Shown here piece after piece: positions 10,724-21,561 of a stretch of 64,000 nucleotides of DNA. The notes beneath the pieces were generated by a model. The model was not told where the DNA came from and searched no databases. It saw only the letters and a program-made list of their open reading frames with translations. The position numbers and the translations under genes were made by a program. The stretch's first letter is position 1. Each line of letters starts with the position of its first letter. This DNA is from Tribonema minus (taxonomy: Eukaryota; Sar; Xanthophyceae; Tribonematales; Tribonemataceae), in the NCBI GenBank assembly GCA_017506865.1, contig JAFCMP010000180.1, positions 1-64,000 of the forward strand, written 5' to 3'.

Positions 10724-12568
10724 CTACGCGAACCAGGTGACTGCGCCGTGTTCGTCAGTGCCGAGCCTCAGGGCCCCTGCTGCCACAGTGGCATGAATTA
10801 TTGCAGGCCGCAGTGTTGTGCATGCCTGGGCCGTGTATGCGGCTGGTGCCAGTAGCCCCAAAAGCGGCATGCCCAGACCGCTTCGTCGCTCCGGCAACCG
10901 TGACGCCCGCAGTGGCACTGCGATGTCCGTGAGTTCTGGCGGGCCCAAGCGCGGCAATACCAGCACGCTGCCACTGCTGGCTTCCTCATTGTCACCAGCA
11001 GTGCAGGCGGCCAGCAGGTGTGACTTCATGACTGCCGCGGTAGCGCAGCCGTGCAGGTGCAGCATGCGTTCAAGCGTCCATGCACAGAACCCGTCAAATG
11101 CGTGCAGCCATGTCTCACTCAAAGCCGTGTCAACGACCCGAGCTAAGAAGCCCATGCGCTTCGTCAGTGACCTGCGCAGAATGAACTGTGCTGCCTGTAG
11201 GTGATGCCGCGCCATTCCAGCTAGCTGCCACGACAATCGCCATGTCCCTGCGTCAACAAGATGCTTGCTCATGGCAGCATGCACATAGGCTGGGTGCCCT
11301 ACCGGTACCCCGACCGACGTAAAGCCCTGACTGGATTCTGGCATGGTGGCGTCCACAAACGGTATGTCAAGGGCGCGCAGGCGTGCTCTGGCCGCTTCAT
11401 CAAACACTGTGCCGCGCATGGCGATGGCCAGCGACTTGTCTGGTCGAACGCGTAGGCCCCCTGCCGCAAGCCGACGGATCACCTCTGCCACCCCAGCGGC
11501 CGCTGCATCGTCGAAGTAGGCAGCTTGCAGCACGTTGAGGTCATCCAGGAAAGCGCAGTGCGGGGCTGGCGGTTCCGCTGTGCTGTGGCCGTAGGCCGGC
11601 ATACTGCCGGGCGTCGCATTCACTCCATCAGGGTAGAAGAGTAGGAAGGCCGCTGCCACTGCAAAGTACAGCGGCCCTAGAGGGTCCCCTTGCTGGCACC
11701 CTAGGTGGGAGCAGATAATGCGAGCTTAACCGTTCACCTCCACTCGCATCTCTGGGGCAGTGTCACCACAGTATACGGACTCAAAGTGCGGGAGCAGCTC
11801 CGGACAGAAGAGCATAAGTCCCCGCACAATGCCAGTGGCGGCGCGATCCACACTGTTAAATGCGTTCTCACAGTCCAGCTGGATTGTGGTGCCATATAAC
11901 TCGTGCCACACGCGCGCGCGCGCGCGCTGCCACATGCTCGACGCCAGACCAGTATCCTACGCCAAACTGCGACATGGAGGCCAGCAGCCCCGATATTTTG
12001 CCCTTGACACTCCGTGCCGCTTTGGACCCGAGGAGTCTGCGCCAGACACTGGAGCAGGCGATCGGACGCCGCTTCTGTCTTATGCCTGAGAGGGCCGCGG
12101 CGCGGAGAAGCCGTTGCGATTGCTCCGGCAGCAGTTCGGGCTCAACAAGCAGCGTCGTGAACACCTTGGCCAGGTGATGGGCGAATGCTGGTTCCATCAC
12201 ATCCGATTCTGAATCACCAGCTAGTCCTGGCGAGGCACTGCCCACGGGGCGGGTGGCTGCTTTCACTGGTGCACCAGGCCCAGCGGCCATCAAGAGGTGT
12301 TCATAGCGTAAGCCGTCCAGCCCTCCTGCCTTCCCCACCCCTGCTGCGGACAAGGTCGACAGTATGTCTGTCGCCTCCACCTCGAGGCGCCGTCCGGCTG
12401 CGCTGGCAGCATCCTCAGGCCTATCGCTGCGATCATGCGCCTGACCCGATTCGAAGACGGGACTGCCGCTGCCAGCGGGCCCGGCGGTCGTTGCCACCCC
12501 TGCGCCGTGCAAGCAGTGCCGCCGGGCGTCGCGTACCAGGCCGCGCACTTGCTCCATTGGCGTATCGA
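10724..12568 (-). pseudogene. Reverse transcriptase domain of non-LTR element
   Basis: RT motifs are present in order: GGLDGLRYEHLL and RQKRRPIACSSVWRRLLGSK (fingers), QFGVGYWSGVEH, then QLDCENAFNSVD (motif A, about 11845-11875), QQGDPLGPLYFA (motif B, about 11660-11700) and the catalytic FLDDLNVL (motif C, about 11540). It would copy the element's RNA into DNA. The frame slips in the CGCG run near 11915 and has a TAA at about 11726-11728 between motifs A and B, and stops at 10724. The catalytic aspartates themselves are intact. It resembles RTs common in algal and oomycete genomes. Confidence 0.85.
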
Positions 12569-14665
12569 CTACCCCGGGCCGGGTGCCAGTTCAGGGTGCT
12601 TTGCTGCCAGCACCTGTGCCGTGACCTCGTCTGCTGGGGCGCATGCTTCACGCGCCTCTAGTCGTGCGGCAGCCAGGCCTACCCCCCGTCGCTTGCCTGA
12701 GAGGGCAGCGCATGCTGTTTGCTGCCTGGAGTCAGCCTCCGTCCAGTCGGCATCGAAGTTCGTTTGTGCCGACGCCGTTACGGTAGCTGCGTTATTTGGT
12801 TTGGGGGCCCGCAGCGCCGCTGCTGCTGACAGCGTCTTTCTCAGTAGCTCCGCAAAGTCGCCAGACAGCAACGCTGCCAGCCGGGCCGCAGGCGGCATAC
12901 CGGTTCCCTCCGGTTGCCTACCAAAGGCCATTGCTGCTAGCAGGTGCAGCAGCCTGTAGCCGCGCTGCACTAGAGTCTGAGAAACCTGATGAGCAAACGC
13001 CCCGGCACCATGGTGGAGGCGCACCCGTGCCGCCTCACGTGCACTGTCTGTGGCGTCCGCCAGTAGTCGTGTGGCGTGCTCCACTAGCCGTGCCCACTGG
13101 GTGCACTGCAGCTGAGTGCGGAAGGGGTTGGCAGTCGTGGTGAACCGTAGCAGCAGTAGATCCGCCTCATTGGTCTGGTCAAGTGCGTGGACGACCGAGG
13201 GCGTCGAGAGGTCCCAAGCCAGGGATGCTTGTGCCTGGGGCTTTGAGGGCCTGCCACTGGCGGTGGTGGTCGGGGGGGGCGGAGACGCGGCATCGTCCGG
13301 CGGGTCCAAGTCCATGTCCGCCCATCCCACGGCCGTCCCGTGGGGGGGGCTGCTGTCCTGCAGCCTTAGGCTGTTAGACTGAGTGCGGCTGCCGGCGCTG
13401 CCAGGCGGTGCCGCAGCAGCTGCCGTTCGGCGCCGGCGTTGCGCGCCGGTTGCCGTGGCCGCCGGGCGTTTCTTGCTGGACTTTGAGTTGGCAGCGCCAC
13501 TAGCCGGCACCGCCGGTGGCTTTGGAGGACCTGGTGTCGCTGCGGCAGCCCCCGCCGCCGCGGCCGCGCCGTCGCTACCCGCACCCCCGCCCTCGGACTG
13601 GCCCAAGGGTACTGCCGGGCGCGCGCGCGTGGGGGCGCTTTCATTCCGTCGACACGTGTGGCATGGCGAGGTCAGCGCGCATTGCCTCTGCCCCGCGCAA
13701 GCTGACATATGGACCAGACCGCAGGCACCTGTGCATGCACTCAGCTTCTTTACCGCCCGTAGGAAGTCTTCTGCCGTGCAACCATACATGGTGCTCATCT
13801 CCTGCACACGCTTGGCATGGTGTGCCCCAGTGTTGCAGGTACTGCTGCCTGAAGGGGCACGGTCACCGGATGGGTCGTGATCAACCTGCTGCCGGATGCC
13901 CTTGGCGTATGCTGCCGCCGGATTTTGCTGACAGTGTGATGTGCTCGCCTCAGGGTTCAGCATCGACCTCGTGCAGCTACCACCGTTGAAGTGGGCCACT
14001 ACCGGTGCCATGCGGCTCGCAGCTGACAGTTTGCCTCGCTGTTTGCTGTCCTCTTTCTGACCAAGCTGCCAAAATGCCAGTGTGCATAGTGGACACCTCA
14101 GTGGCTCAGGCTGCTGTGGCAACTGCAGCGCAGTACGGGGCTGTGTCCGACTCGGAGCCGTGATGTGGGTGCTGTCAGCTTGAGTGGTCGCCGACGCTGT
14201 CACAGTGGTTGGCAAGGGCGGAGCTGCCGCAGGGGCGACAAGCAGTTCAAAGTGTCCCACATTTGTATATAGCCCAGGCGGCGTCCACAGCACATCCAGA
14301 TGGCAGTCAGGCTGAGCTGGAGTTGCCGGTGCGAATACCGCTGGCAGCCCCATCAGTTGTGCCAGCACCAGCCCTGTTGATTTTTGCGTGCTGCCAGTGG
14401 CCTGAGGCTCGGCCTGCCACACCGTCACCGAGACCGCGTAGACCGCGGCAACAATGGCCCACACAGACAAACCGAGGGGCCGTCCCCACACGCCCTCTTC
14501 CTGTAGGCGCTGCAGCAGGAGCGTGTGCCCGCTGTCCGCGCTGTCCGTTTCATTTGTGCCGTACTCGATTGCGAGGCAGCGAGCGCGTGTCCCGTACGTG
14601 TCGAATTGTTCACGTGTACACGCAGGTTGGGCTGCTGCATGCGCGGTCAGTTGAAGCAGGTGTAC
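12569..14665 (-). pseudogene. Retroelement N-terminal region with OTU-like peptidase segment and Cys clusters
   Basis: The open frame extends to 14893, but everything above 14665 is the inverted endonuclease copy read antisense, so the genuine part begins below it. Early in it is a segment EEGVWGRPLGLSVWAIVAA followed about 75 residues later by GHFELLVAP. These resemble the second half of OTU cysteine proteases (W-G-x-x-L-E-L-x-A-x-A and the terminal His). The Cys-containing first half is absent, consistent with the 5' rearrangement. Further on there are CPLC and CHTC pairs, then a long Ala/Pro/Ser-rich linker. The frame ends at TAG 12569 after a one-base slip in a CCCGGCCCGGGG run and continues as RT. 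Confidence 0.5.
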
Positions 14666-14924
14666 ATGGCGTGGATGAGCGTGCCACCCGCTGCCAATGA
14701 CCGCCCGGGTGCGGCGCCCATGTCCAGTATGGCAGCAGCCACGATGATTTTGGTTGCGATCTTTATAGACGGGTGGGGCATACAGGGCGAGGTGTGCCCA
14801 TGGCGGTGCAGTGACGTGAGCCCCACCTCCACGCATGCGATCAGCTGCCCCAGCCAGCACATACGGGGGCACAACGCGACACACACTGCCCAACAGCGGT
14901 GCCTACAGCGCATCTTGAGACAGC
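14666..14924 (-). repeat. Inverted repeat arm 2 (259 bp)
   Basis: Exact reverse-complement copy of 9775-10033. It replaces the expected 5' end of the element and abuts directly on the palindromic SINE-like arm starting at 14923. Confidence 0.9.
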
Positions 14925-15030
14925 AACCTTTTGTGGTACAGTTGGAAGTGCCCCTGTCTTAACAGTAAGCCCCACTAACTCCTCCAACTGTTAAGACAGG
15001 GGCACTTCCAACTGTACCACAAAAGGTTGC
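14923..15030. repeat. Palindrome: 42-bp perfect arms with 24-bp spacer
   Basis: Positions 14923-14964 and 14989-15030 are perfect reverse complements (core words ttttgtggtacagttgg and its complement). The right arm belongs to the direct SINE-like unit; the left arm is an extra inverted copy fused to the inverted endonuclease piece. Confidence 0.9.
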
Positions 15031-15094
15031 GCGTTCTCTGGTCAGACTTTCTTAACCAGATAGACAGTTGCCTCACATGCACCCCTACCTCACA
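14977..15094 (-). repeat. SINE-like unit, copy A
   Basis: 118 bases nearly identical to 15236-15353. On the minus strand the unit contains TGGTACAGTTGGAAGTGCC, which resembles an RNA polymerase III A box within a tRNA-like head. Confidence 0.6.
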
Positions 15095-15213
15095 ATCTCC
15101 CCGACTCATTGTTTGACTTGGTCCCCAAGTCGCGTTGCCGGTGGTTTTCTGTTTTTTTTCACCGGGTCTGATTTACCAGCACCCGGGGGGAGGCTGATGC
15201 TGAAAAATCCGAA

Positions 15214-15353
15214 GACTTTGGTGGGTATCGAACCCGACTCCTCCAACTGCTAAGACAGGGGCACTTCAAACTGTACCACAAAAGGTTGCGGGCTATCTGG
15301 TCAGACTTTCTTAACCAGATAGACAGATGCCTCACATGCACCCCTACCTCACA
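15214..15353 (-). repeat. SINE-like unit, copy B, with B-box-like motif
   Basis: The 118-base unit (15236-15353) repeats copy A with a few substitutions. On the minus strand it is followed by GGAGTCGGGTTCGATACCC (15220-15240), which matches the tRNA T-arm/B-box consensus GGTTCGANNCC. Together with the A-box-like TGGTACAGTTTGAA, this suggests a tRNA-derived SINE or a decayed tRNA gene. The T-stem pairs only partly, so a functional tRNA is unlikely. Confidence 0.5.
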
Positions 15354-15364
15354 GCATCCATTCG

Positions 15365-16162
15365 TTGGATGTTGCTGCCGATGTTGACAGCGTCAGCCAG
15401 GAGGAAGCTGAGAACAGCTGTCATGAAAACGAGGCAAACGACGAAGCTGATGGCGCCTGCAGCAGCGGCTTGGACGCTGGTGATAGCAGGGATGCAGGCA
15501 GTGACGAGTGGCACTCCGACAGCAGCAACGACTGCAAGCCAGTGAGGAAGTCCGCGCGCATCGCCGGACTCGCAAACGGCATACCTCGTCGACGTGCAGC
15601 AACCGCGTCCTGTGCGCCGTCGTCGTGCGCTTCCACTGGCAGCGTTGGAGGTGCAGCTGGGACAGGGAAGGCGAAGGGCAAAGGCAGTGCCAACCGCCCG
15701 CGACCAAAGCAGCAACGCAAGCTGTGCCAGCATGGCAGGAAGCGTTACTCTTGCAAGGACTGTGGTGGTGCGGGGGTCTGCGAGCATGGCAGGGAGCGCC
15801 GCAGGTGCAAGGACTGCGGCGGTGCCGAGATATGCCAGCACGGCAGGCGACGCTGCAGGTGCAAGGACTGCGGTGGCGCGGAGATATGCCAACACGGCAG
15901 GCAACGTTACTTTTGCAAGGACTGTTTGGGGGTGGGGATATGCGAGCATGGCAGGCAACGCAGCAGGTGCAAGGACTGTGAGGGGTCGGGCATTTGCGTG
16001 CACAACAGGCAGCGGTACCAGTGCAAGGAGTGTGGTGGCGCGGGCATATGTGAGCACGGCAAGCGGCGCGACCGCTGTAAGGACTGTGGGGGGTCGGGTA
16101 TATGTGAGCACGGCAAGCGGCGTTCCTACTGCAAGGTATGCACACAGCGCCGTGGTGCATGA
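15365..16162 (+). CDS. CxH-CxxC repeat protein, copy 1
   Basis: A frame of about 265 codons starts after the SINE-like unit. The first 75 residues are acidic (Asp/Glu/Ser), followed by a basic patch (RKSARIAG) and then eight tandem 18-residue repeats of the form C-x-H-x6-C-x2-C with consensus ICEHGRxRxxCKDCGGxG. The four conserved Cys/His per repeat look like zinc ligands. Similar short repeats are common in algae and oomycetes without a settled function. No ATG lies in frame (the frame opens at a TTG), so the true start is probably in an upstream exon joined at the CAG near 15353, or the gene is 5'-truncated. It is homologous to the C-terminal half of the copy at 19395-21099. Confidence 0.6.
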   Translation: MDVAADVDSVSQEEAENSCHENEANDEADGACSSGLDAGDSRDAGSDEWHSDSSNDCKPVRKSARIAGLANGIPRRRAATASCAPSSCASTGSVGGAAGTGKAKGKGSANRPRPKQQRKLCQHGRKRYSCKDCGGAGVCEHGRERRRCKDCGGAEICQHGRRRCRCKDCGGAEICQHGRQRYFCKDCLGVGICEHGRQRSRCKDCEGSGICVHNRQRYQCKECGGAGICEHGKRRDRCKDCGGSGICEHGKRRSYCKVCTQRRGA

Positions 16163-16540
16163 AGACGCTTCCGACTCGGCACTACGGCGGTGTTCTTCCG
16201 CTGCTGAGCATCATCCAGCAATGCTATAATGGTACTTCGAAGTACGTGTTTTCTGTTTCATGGTCTGGCACAGCACATCCGTTCGTACACAAAGTGCAGA
16301 TGACTTTTCAGCTTAATTTTGAGGAAACATGGTCGCTCACTAGGTGACATGTCACCGCCATTCTCTACAACTGCTTACGCAACATCGTTGTGCAGCACAC
16401 ATGACCAGCCAGGAATCTGTGCATGCACACTTTTGCTTTGTACTTTTATTATATTCCACTTGTGGCTGTGGAAATGCCATGTTGTAGGTGTGTCGCCTTG
16501 TTCTCACTCTTGGATGTAGCATGCAAAGCTTGCACGCCAC
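16163..16540. other. 3' flank of the CxH gene, no feature recognised
   Basis: Non-coding by composition. No polyadenylation signal could be assigned with confidence. Confidence 0.4.
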
Positions 16541-18490
16541 GCCCCGCCCCCCACATCACCCCCAACAAAGCACCCGCAAGCGACTGTCCCCCACATACTA
16601 GCAGGGATACCAAACAAAGCTACAAGACTCTCCCCCCACAGACAGACCCGTCTTAGGGCCACCCAGCTCCACGCAGACTCCATCTCAAAGTTTTCATGCA
16701 GGCCAAGGTCACCATAATGGGCCCTGGACTGGAGATTGTGGCCATCTACGTGAACCCCGATATCATAAAGATAAGCAGAGGGAGTCACTGGGCGCCAGGC
16801 GCTGACGCTAGAAAGAAAGGCTATATAACTAAGCAAAGCATAGCCTCCTTGATGAGCGGGACGGTGGTTCACCGGGCCTCCCATATCACCCCCAACAAAG
16901 CATCCTGTACTTTTTTATTAATTTGTACTTTTATTGATTTCGCTTTGCAAGGGGCGCGAAAAGCCCTCTCTTTGGATGTGCACTCAATGCAACATTCCTT
17001 CTCCGAAGAGAGACTCAACCGCAAACAGGCTTCCCCCTCTTCACACTACCACCAACACCCCACAACCAAACCCTACTTAGGGTTGCCCAGCCGTGAGGCA
17101 CACTTGTCCCGTCTTGAAAAAGATTTATGCAGGCCTGGGTCGCCTTTGACAGCGCCCAGAACTGAGGACCATGCTGACACGTCTGAATCACGCCTCTAGG
17201 CAAAATGATCACTGGGCACCAGGCACTGGTGCTAAGGGTATCAATGCTGTTGCTACGAAGAGTCCAACCCAACCCCAACAAACCCCATCCAAACCCCGAT
17301 CGGTCCCCACTATCATGCTGCACCAAAGTGCCTAAGCTACTGCCTCTACACGACCAGACCCACTTTGAGGCCTCCCGTGTCTCTGCCAAAATGGTCCTAA
17401 CCGTGAACAGCTTTGTGCAGGCCTGGGCTACTGGTAGCAGCGCCCAGAACTGAGGACAATGGTCATGGATCACTAAGCGCCAGGCACTGGTGCTGCAAAG
17501 GCTGATGCTGTCACTCCAGCAAGCATATCTACTAAAACCCGCCCTTCTATTTGCTAGTATTACCCCCCCCGGTGTCCCCGGCCGCACACTGGAACCCCTG
17601 CTGCGAACTCCTTCCTCCTGCTGCTCCTGCTCCTGCTCCTCCGCGCCGCTCCCGCCAGGCAGCTGCCGCCGCCTGCCCCGTCGCCGCGCACAGGCGCCGC
17701 TCTCTAACCACATGCCTTGGACAACACTCCGCAGAGTTGTATGACTAACAAATAAGGGTGCCGCGAGGCCCCAAGATAGTGTCCTTGTGTCGGTTGTGGG
17801 TTGAAGGCGTGCGCCATCGCCGGCGGCAGGGACGGCGGCGGATAGGCTCCGGTCTTCGACGGTGTGGTTGCAGGTGTTGGTGTTCGCGTTGATGATCTTG
17901 CCGCAGCAGGCAGCAGGCTTGACACTCGGTCGCTGCGTCGGCGTAGGCCACCAAGCAGGCGAAGCCGCCACCTGCCTGCGCCGTCGCCGCATCGCTGACC
18001 CTCCCCACGGACAAGACTCTGAAAGAGTGTGCGTAACAACAATCAAGGGTACCGCTACGTCCCAAGATAGTGTCCAGATGTGAGGTGCTGGGGCAGCAAA
18101 TGCGGTGTACGGCGGCAAGTGCTGGTGGAGGCAGCGCAGGTCCGATGTCCACAGTCGCCGATGCAGCAGTCGGGGCCAGAGGTGCCAGCAGAAGCTGCGG
18201 TTCGCCGCCACACGAACAACACACCATGGGAGTAGGGTCAACAATCCAGGGTGCCGTGAAGCCCCGGGATAGTGTCCTTGGTGGCGAACTTCAAGCGCAG
18301 GTTGGTCGGCACATGGCGGAAAAGGCACGAGCCCTGGCGACGGCCGAGCAGGCGTAGTCTGCAGCAGCTGCGCACAGCTGCATGAGCCCCACTCCTTCTG
18401 CTTCAGCCACGGATCAGCTCGAAGAGCAATTGGTATGACAATCAACGGTGCCAAAAGGCCCGAAGATAGTATCCTTGGGTGGCGTGAGGG
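16541..18490. repeat. Diverged tandem repeats of about 200-330 bp
   Basis: Several units recur with heavy divergence. A word like ggtgccg(c/t)gaggcccc(a/g)agatagtgtcct appears at about 17757, 18046, 18246 and 18446, each preceded by a similar ggacaa...gtatgac(t)aacaat block. A second pair, gcaggcctggg...agcgcccagaactgaggac, is at 17130 and 17418, and ccaacaaagca(c/t)cc at 16563 and 16889. Long antisense open frames across it (for example 17015-18532) follow the repeats and are not supported as genes. It looks like an old satellite or multi-copy element remnant. Confidence 0.55.
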
Positions 18491-19394
18491 GAGGGAAGTA
18501 GCTGCTCGTGCTGCTTGAGAGGCGAACTGCAAAGCTTTTCATGTCCTTGCCGATGCCGCGAGCTCGAACGTAATGCTCCTCTGGCCTGCTGGTGCTGTGT
18601 GATAAGGGGCTCCAAATGTGCGGCTGAAATGTGGCAGGTGCTGCTGCGGCGCGCCAGATGCACCATGGCTGGTGAAACATGCTAGGCGCGCCAGACAAGC
18701 AGCCCCCACCCTCCACTTCATGGCGCTGCCACACCTTTCGATGTTGGCGAGCTGGCCCGGGGGAGGCAAAACGTGTGTTAATTTGTACTCGAAAACATGT
18801 TCAGCCTGCAAAACAGTGTTAGCGGGAAGTGGCGAACGCAACTAGTTGACACATGTGCGACAATTATGCTTTGTGTAGGAGCTGATACCTTACTTATGAA
18901 GGCCCTGCGGGCAGCTGGGCTGGCTTCAGTAGTGGTATCCTGCTTGAGCTCCAGAATGCAAGTTGGTCCAGAGAGTGTTGAACTGCAACCACATCAGCGC
19001 TCAGCCAGATTCTTGAATCAGACTAGTCCTCACTCAAAGGTCCTATGAACGGACAGACCTAAGACATTGTATAGCCAGACTTTGGAGAACAGCAAAGCTG
19101 TCTGGACTGTTCTGAAGTCTGTTCAACACTAGAGCCAAATCTTGTCACCACACGTGACAACCTCAACCATTATGGCGGCAACATTGTATGCAATCGGGTG
19201 CCCTGGACGCAAGCCATCACATTGCATGACCACCTACCTCACATACGTACCTGATGAACATGACTTGCGATGAGGGGCAGCAATGAGTGTTCGACTGCAA
19301 TCGACTTTGAAAATCAAACTTTAAGTGCCTAATGTTGAAGTGCATCAAATTGGATCTCATCCAGTTGTGACCGTGACTGTGCCCACAGAGACAT
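18491..19394. other. No gene recognised
   Basis: Mixed-composition sequence between the tandem repeats and the second CxH gene; only short unsupported frames. Confidence 0.4.
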
Positions 19395-21099
19395 ATGGAC
19401 GCGCGCGAAGGTGCATCAAAGGGCCGCGTCTCCAGCAGGAGCGGGGTGGCGATGGGGCAGCCGGTAGTTGCGGCTGGCCTGACACCACTACAGCGGTGTG
19501 AGCTGCAAGCTGTCGCAGAGCCGGCGATGGGTGCCGGTGCGTCTATGAGGGCACGTGATGTAAGTAAAGATCAGAAGAGCTCGTTGATGCAGCAGCAGAG
19601 GGCGATTGCCCCGCTGAAACTGGCGGAGCGCTTGCAGCAGCACGAGCAGCAGGAGAAGCAACAGCAGGAACGACAGCAGCGCCAACAGCAGCAGCGGGAT
19701 CACTACTAGCAGCACCTGTGCCTAGTGCTGGAAGAAAACAGGCAGCAGCGTATCACGATTCAGCAACTCAGAGATGGGCAGGGTGTCTCCATGCGAGAAA
19801 TGCAACGGGAGCTTGAACAACAGCAGGAAAGGCTGCGGGAGCTACAGGAGGTTAACAAGCGGCAGAGCGTCGTGAGCAAGGAGCAGCACAGCACACTGTG
19901 CAAGCTGGAGCAGGAGATTGGGCAGCAGCAAGCTGCCAGCCAGCAGCAGCACGCAAGGCTGTGTGAGCTGCAAGAGGAGATTGCGGGGCAGAGACTTGCG
20001 AGCGAGCCGCAGCAAGGCAGGCTGCTAGAGTTGGAGGAGGAGAACCGGCAGCAGAGGGTCATGATTGCGGATCAGCAGCGCGCTTCAAAACCCAAGCAGC
20101 ACCAGCAACAACAGGTAACAGGCGCGGTGCGGAAGGCGCTTGGGCCGGTAACCAGCGCACAGCAGGGTGCACGCAAGCGTAAGGGGGGTGTTTGGGGCTG
20201 CACCCAGTCCTCGCTGGTCCTCTCCACAGGGGCATGCCAATCGCAGACGTCGATGACAGCAACTGACAGCGGCAGTGGCGGTGGCAGCGCTCAAACAAAG
20301 GCCGTCACCAGATCGGTGGGGGAGGCGTTGACCGCGCGTGACGCCGGCGGAGGCGATGGCGACTGCAGCGGCGACGACTGCAGCATTTACGAGTTGGAGG
20401 CCGACGAAGCCGACATAAGCCGAGGGCTGATGGAGGGCAAGAGTAACGACCACGAAGCCAGCAAGAACGACGCTGACGACGGCAGCAGCAGCGGTCCGGA
20501 CGCCTCCGACAGCACCTACGTCTGCAGTAACAACGGCGAGCACGCGGAAAGCTCATGCGACGAGCGTTTGGTGGCCGACGGTAGCAGCGATGCAGTCAGC
20601 GATGCCTCGGACTCCGACGGCAGCAGCAACTGCAGGCCGGCGAGGAAAGCCGCACGCATCGCCGGTAACGCAGACGGCATCCCTCCCCGACGTGCCGCAG
20701 CTGCATCCAGTGCGTCGCGACCGCGGCCTTCCAGCGCTGGGAGTGCAGCTGCGCCGGGGAACGGGAAGGAAGGGGAAAGGGAGGGCCAAGCGCCCACGAC
20801 CGAAGCAGCAGCGCAAGCTGTGCCCGCACGGCAGGCACCATTACTACTGCAACGACTGTGGGGGGGCGGGGATCTGCGAGCACGGCAGGCGACACCGCAC
20901 GTGCAAGGACTGCGTCGGCTCGGGGATATGCGAGCACCGCAGGGAGCGCCGCTACTGCAAGGACTGCGGGGGTGCGGGGATCTGCGAGCACGGCAGGAGA
21001 CGCTGCGGGTGCAAGGAATGCGACGGCGGCGGGGGGCTGTGTGATCACGGCAAGCGGCGCGGCAGCTGCAAGGACCGCAGACAACGCCGCGATACATGA
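19395..21099 (+). pseudogene. CxH-CxxC repeat protein, copy 2, with coiled-coil N-terminus; one stop and one frameshift
   Basis: From ATG 19395 a Gln/Glu-rich stretch with heptad-like pattern (many QQ/LEEEN) extends to about 20100, followed by an acidic Ser/Asp region and the same basic patch (RKAARIAG) as copy 1. Five C-x-H-x6-C-x2-C repeats then run to 21099, the last missing its final Cys. An in-frame TAG at 19707-19709 splits the coiled coil, and a one-base shift near 20760 separates the basic patch from the repeats. Either this is a pseudogene or the assembly has two small errors. Identity with copy 1 is clear in the basic patch, the PRPKQQRKLC lead-in and the repeats. Confidence 0.6.
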
Positions 21100-21561
21100 A
21101 GACACAACAATCAATGTCATGCATTTGGTCTATGCCTCCTTGGTGTGTTGTAGTCACTCGCCGTTTGGATGCAAATGCTTGGTGTTCTGATGTTTCTCAT
21201 TCGCCAGATGTTCAGATGTTGCCATGCCTGTGTTGGCGCCACTCATTTTGCTCGGTTTCCGCTGCACGCGTCCCACCCTCATGAACTGCAGCGGCCCCAC
21301 CTGCTGTGCGCACTCATCAGCGCACTTGCCCCTTGCAAAGCTGTATGATACTAGACAGCACATGTGATTTCAATCTGGTATGGTAGTGCCGTTGTAGCAG
21401 ATTGACGTCATGTCGCGTGCTGTGTAGCCACGATGTAAAGCTCACTGCTGGTGCAGCGCTGCCATACAGGCCAGGTGGTTTTCATGTTTCTGTGAGTTGA
21501 ACATGTAGTTGAACTCAGTGGTGAAGTTTGAAATTCCGAGGTTTTTCTCGCTCGCAGAGAC
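21100..21561. other. Intergenic region upstream of the lipase
   Basis: Contains the lipase promoter by position. I see no recognisable box; the sequence is less GC-rich than the flanking exons. Confidence 0.4.

Larger units (their letters stand above)
9141..14924 (-). mobile_element. Decayed non-LTR retroelement of R2-like type (OTU-like region, RT, restriction-like endonuclease)
   Basis: On the minus strand the order is an N-terminal region with an OTU-peptidase-like segment and Cys/His clusters, reverse transcriptase, and a C-terminal restriction-like endonuclease region. That order fits site-specific R2/NeSL-like non-LTR elements. Frameshifts at about 12568 and in a (GC)n run near 11915, plus in-frame stops near 11728, 10724 and 10589, show decay. 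The left 5' part is an inverted copy of the element's own 3' coding region, so the true 5' end is lost or rearranged. Confidence 0.7.

Noticed and set aside
15220..15353. Functional tRNA gene on the minus strand
   Set aside because: B-box-like word present, but the T stem and acceptor stem do not pair properly and the unit recurs as a repeat.
15720..16140. Possible CRISPR-like regular array
   Set aside because: The 54-base period is a coding repeat of 18 residues without constant repeats or unique spacers, in a eukaryotic genome.
15344..16160. Antisense frames over the CxH array
   Set aside because: Mirror of the 54-base repeats; Cys/His periodicity of the plus frame is far more regular.
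17015..18532. 505-codon minus-strand open frame
   Set aside because: It is built from diverged tandem DNA repeats, has biased Trp/Cys/Arg-rich composition and no domain; open only because of high GC.
19707..19709. TAG read as glutamine (altered genetic code)
   Set aside because: Stops in the decayed elements are TAG, TAA and TGA alike, and all well-supported genes end in ordinary stops; single nonsense changes explain this.
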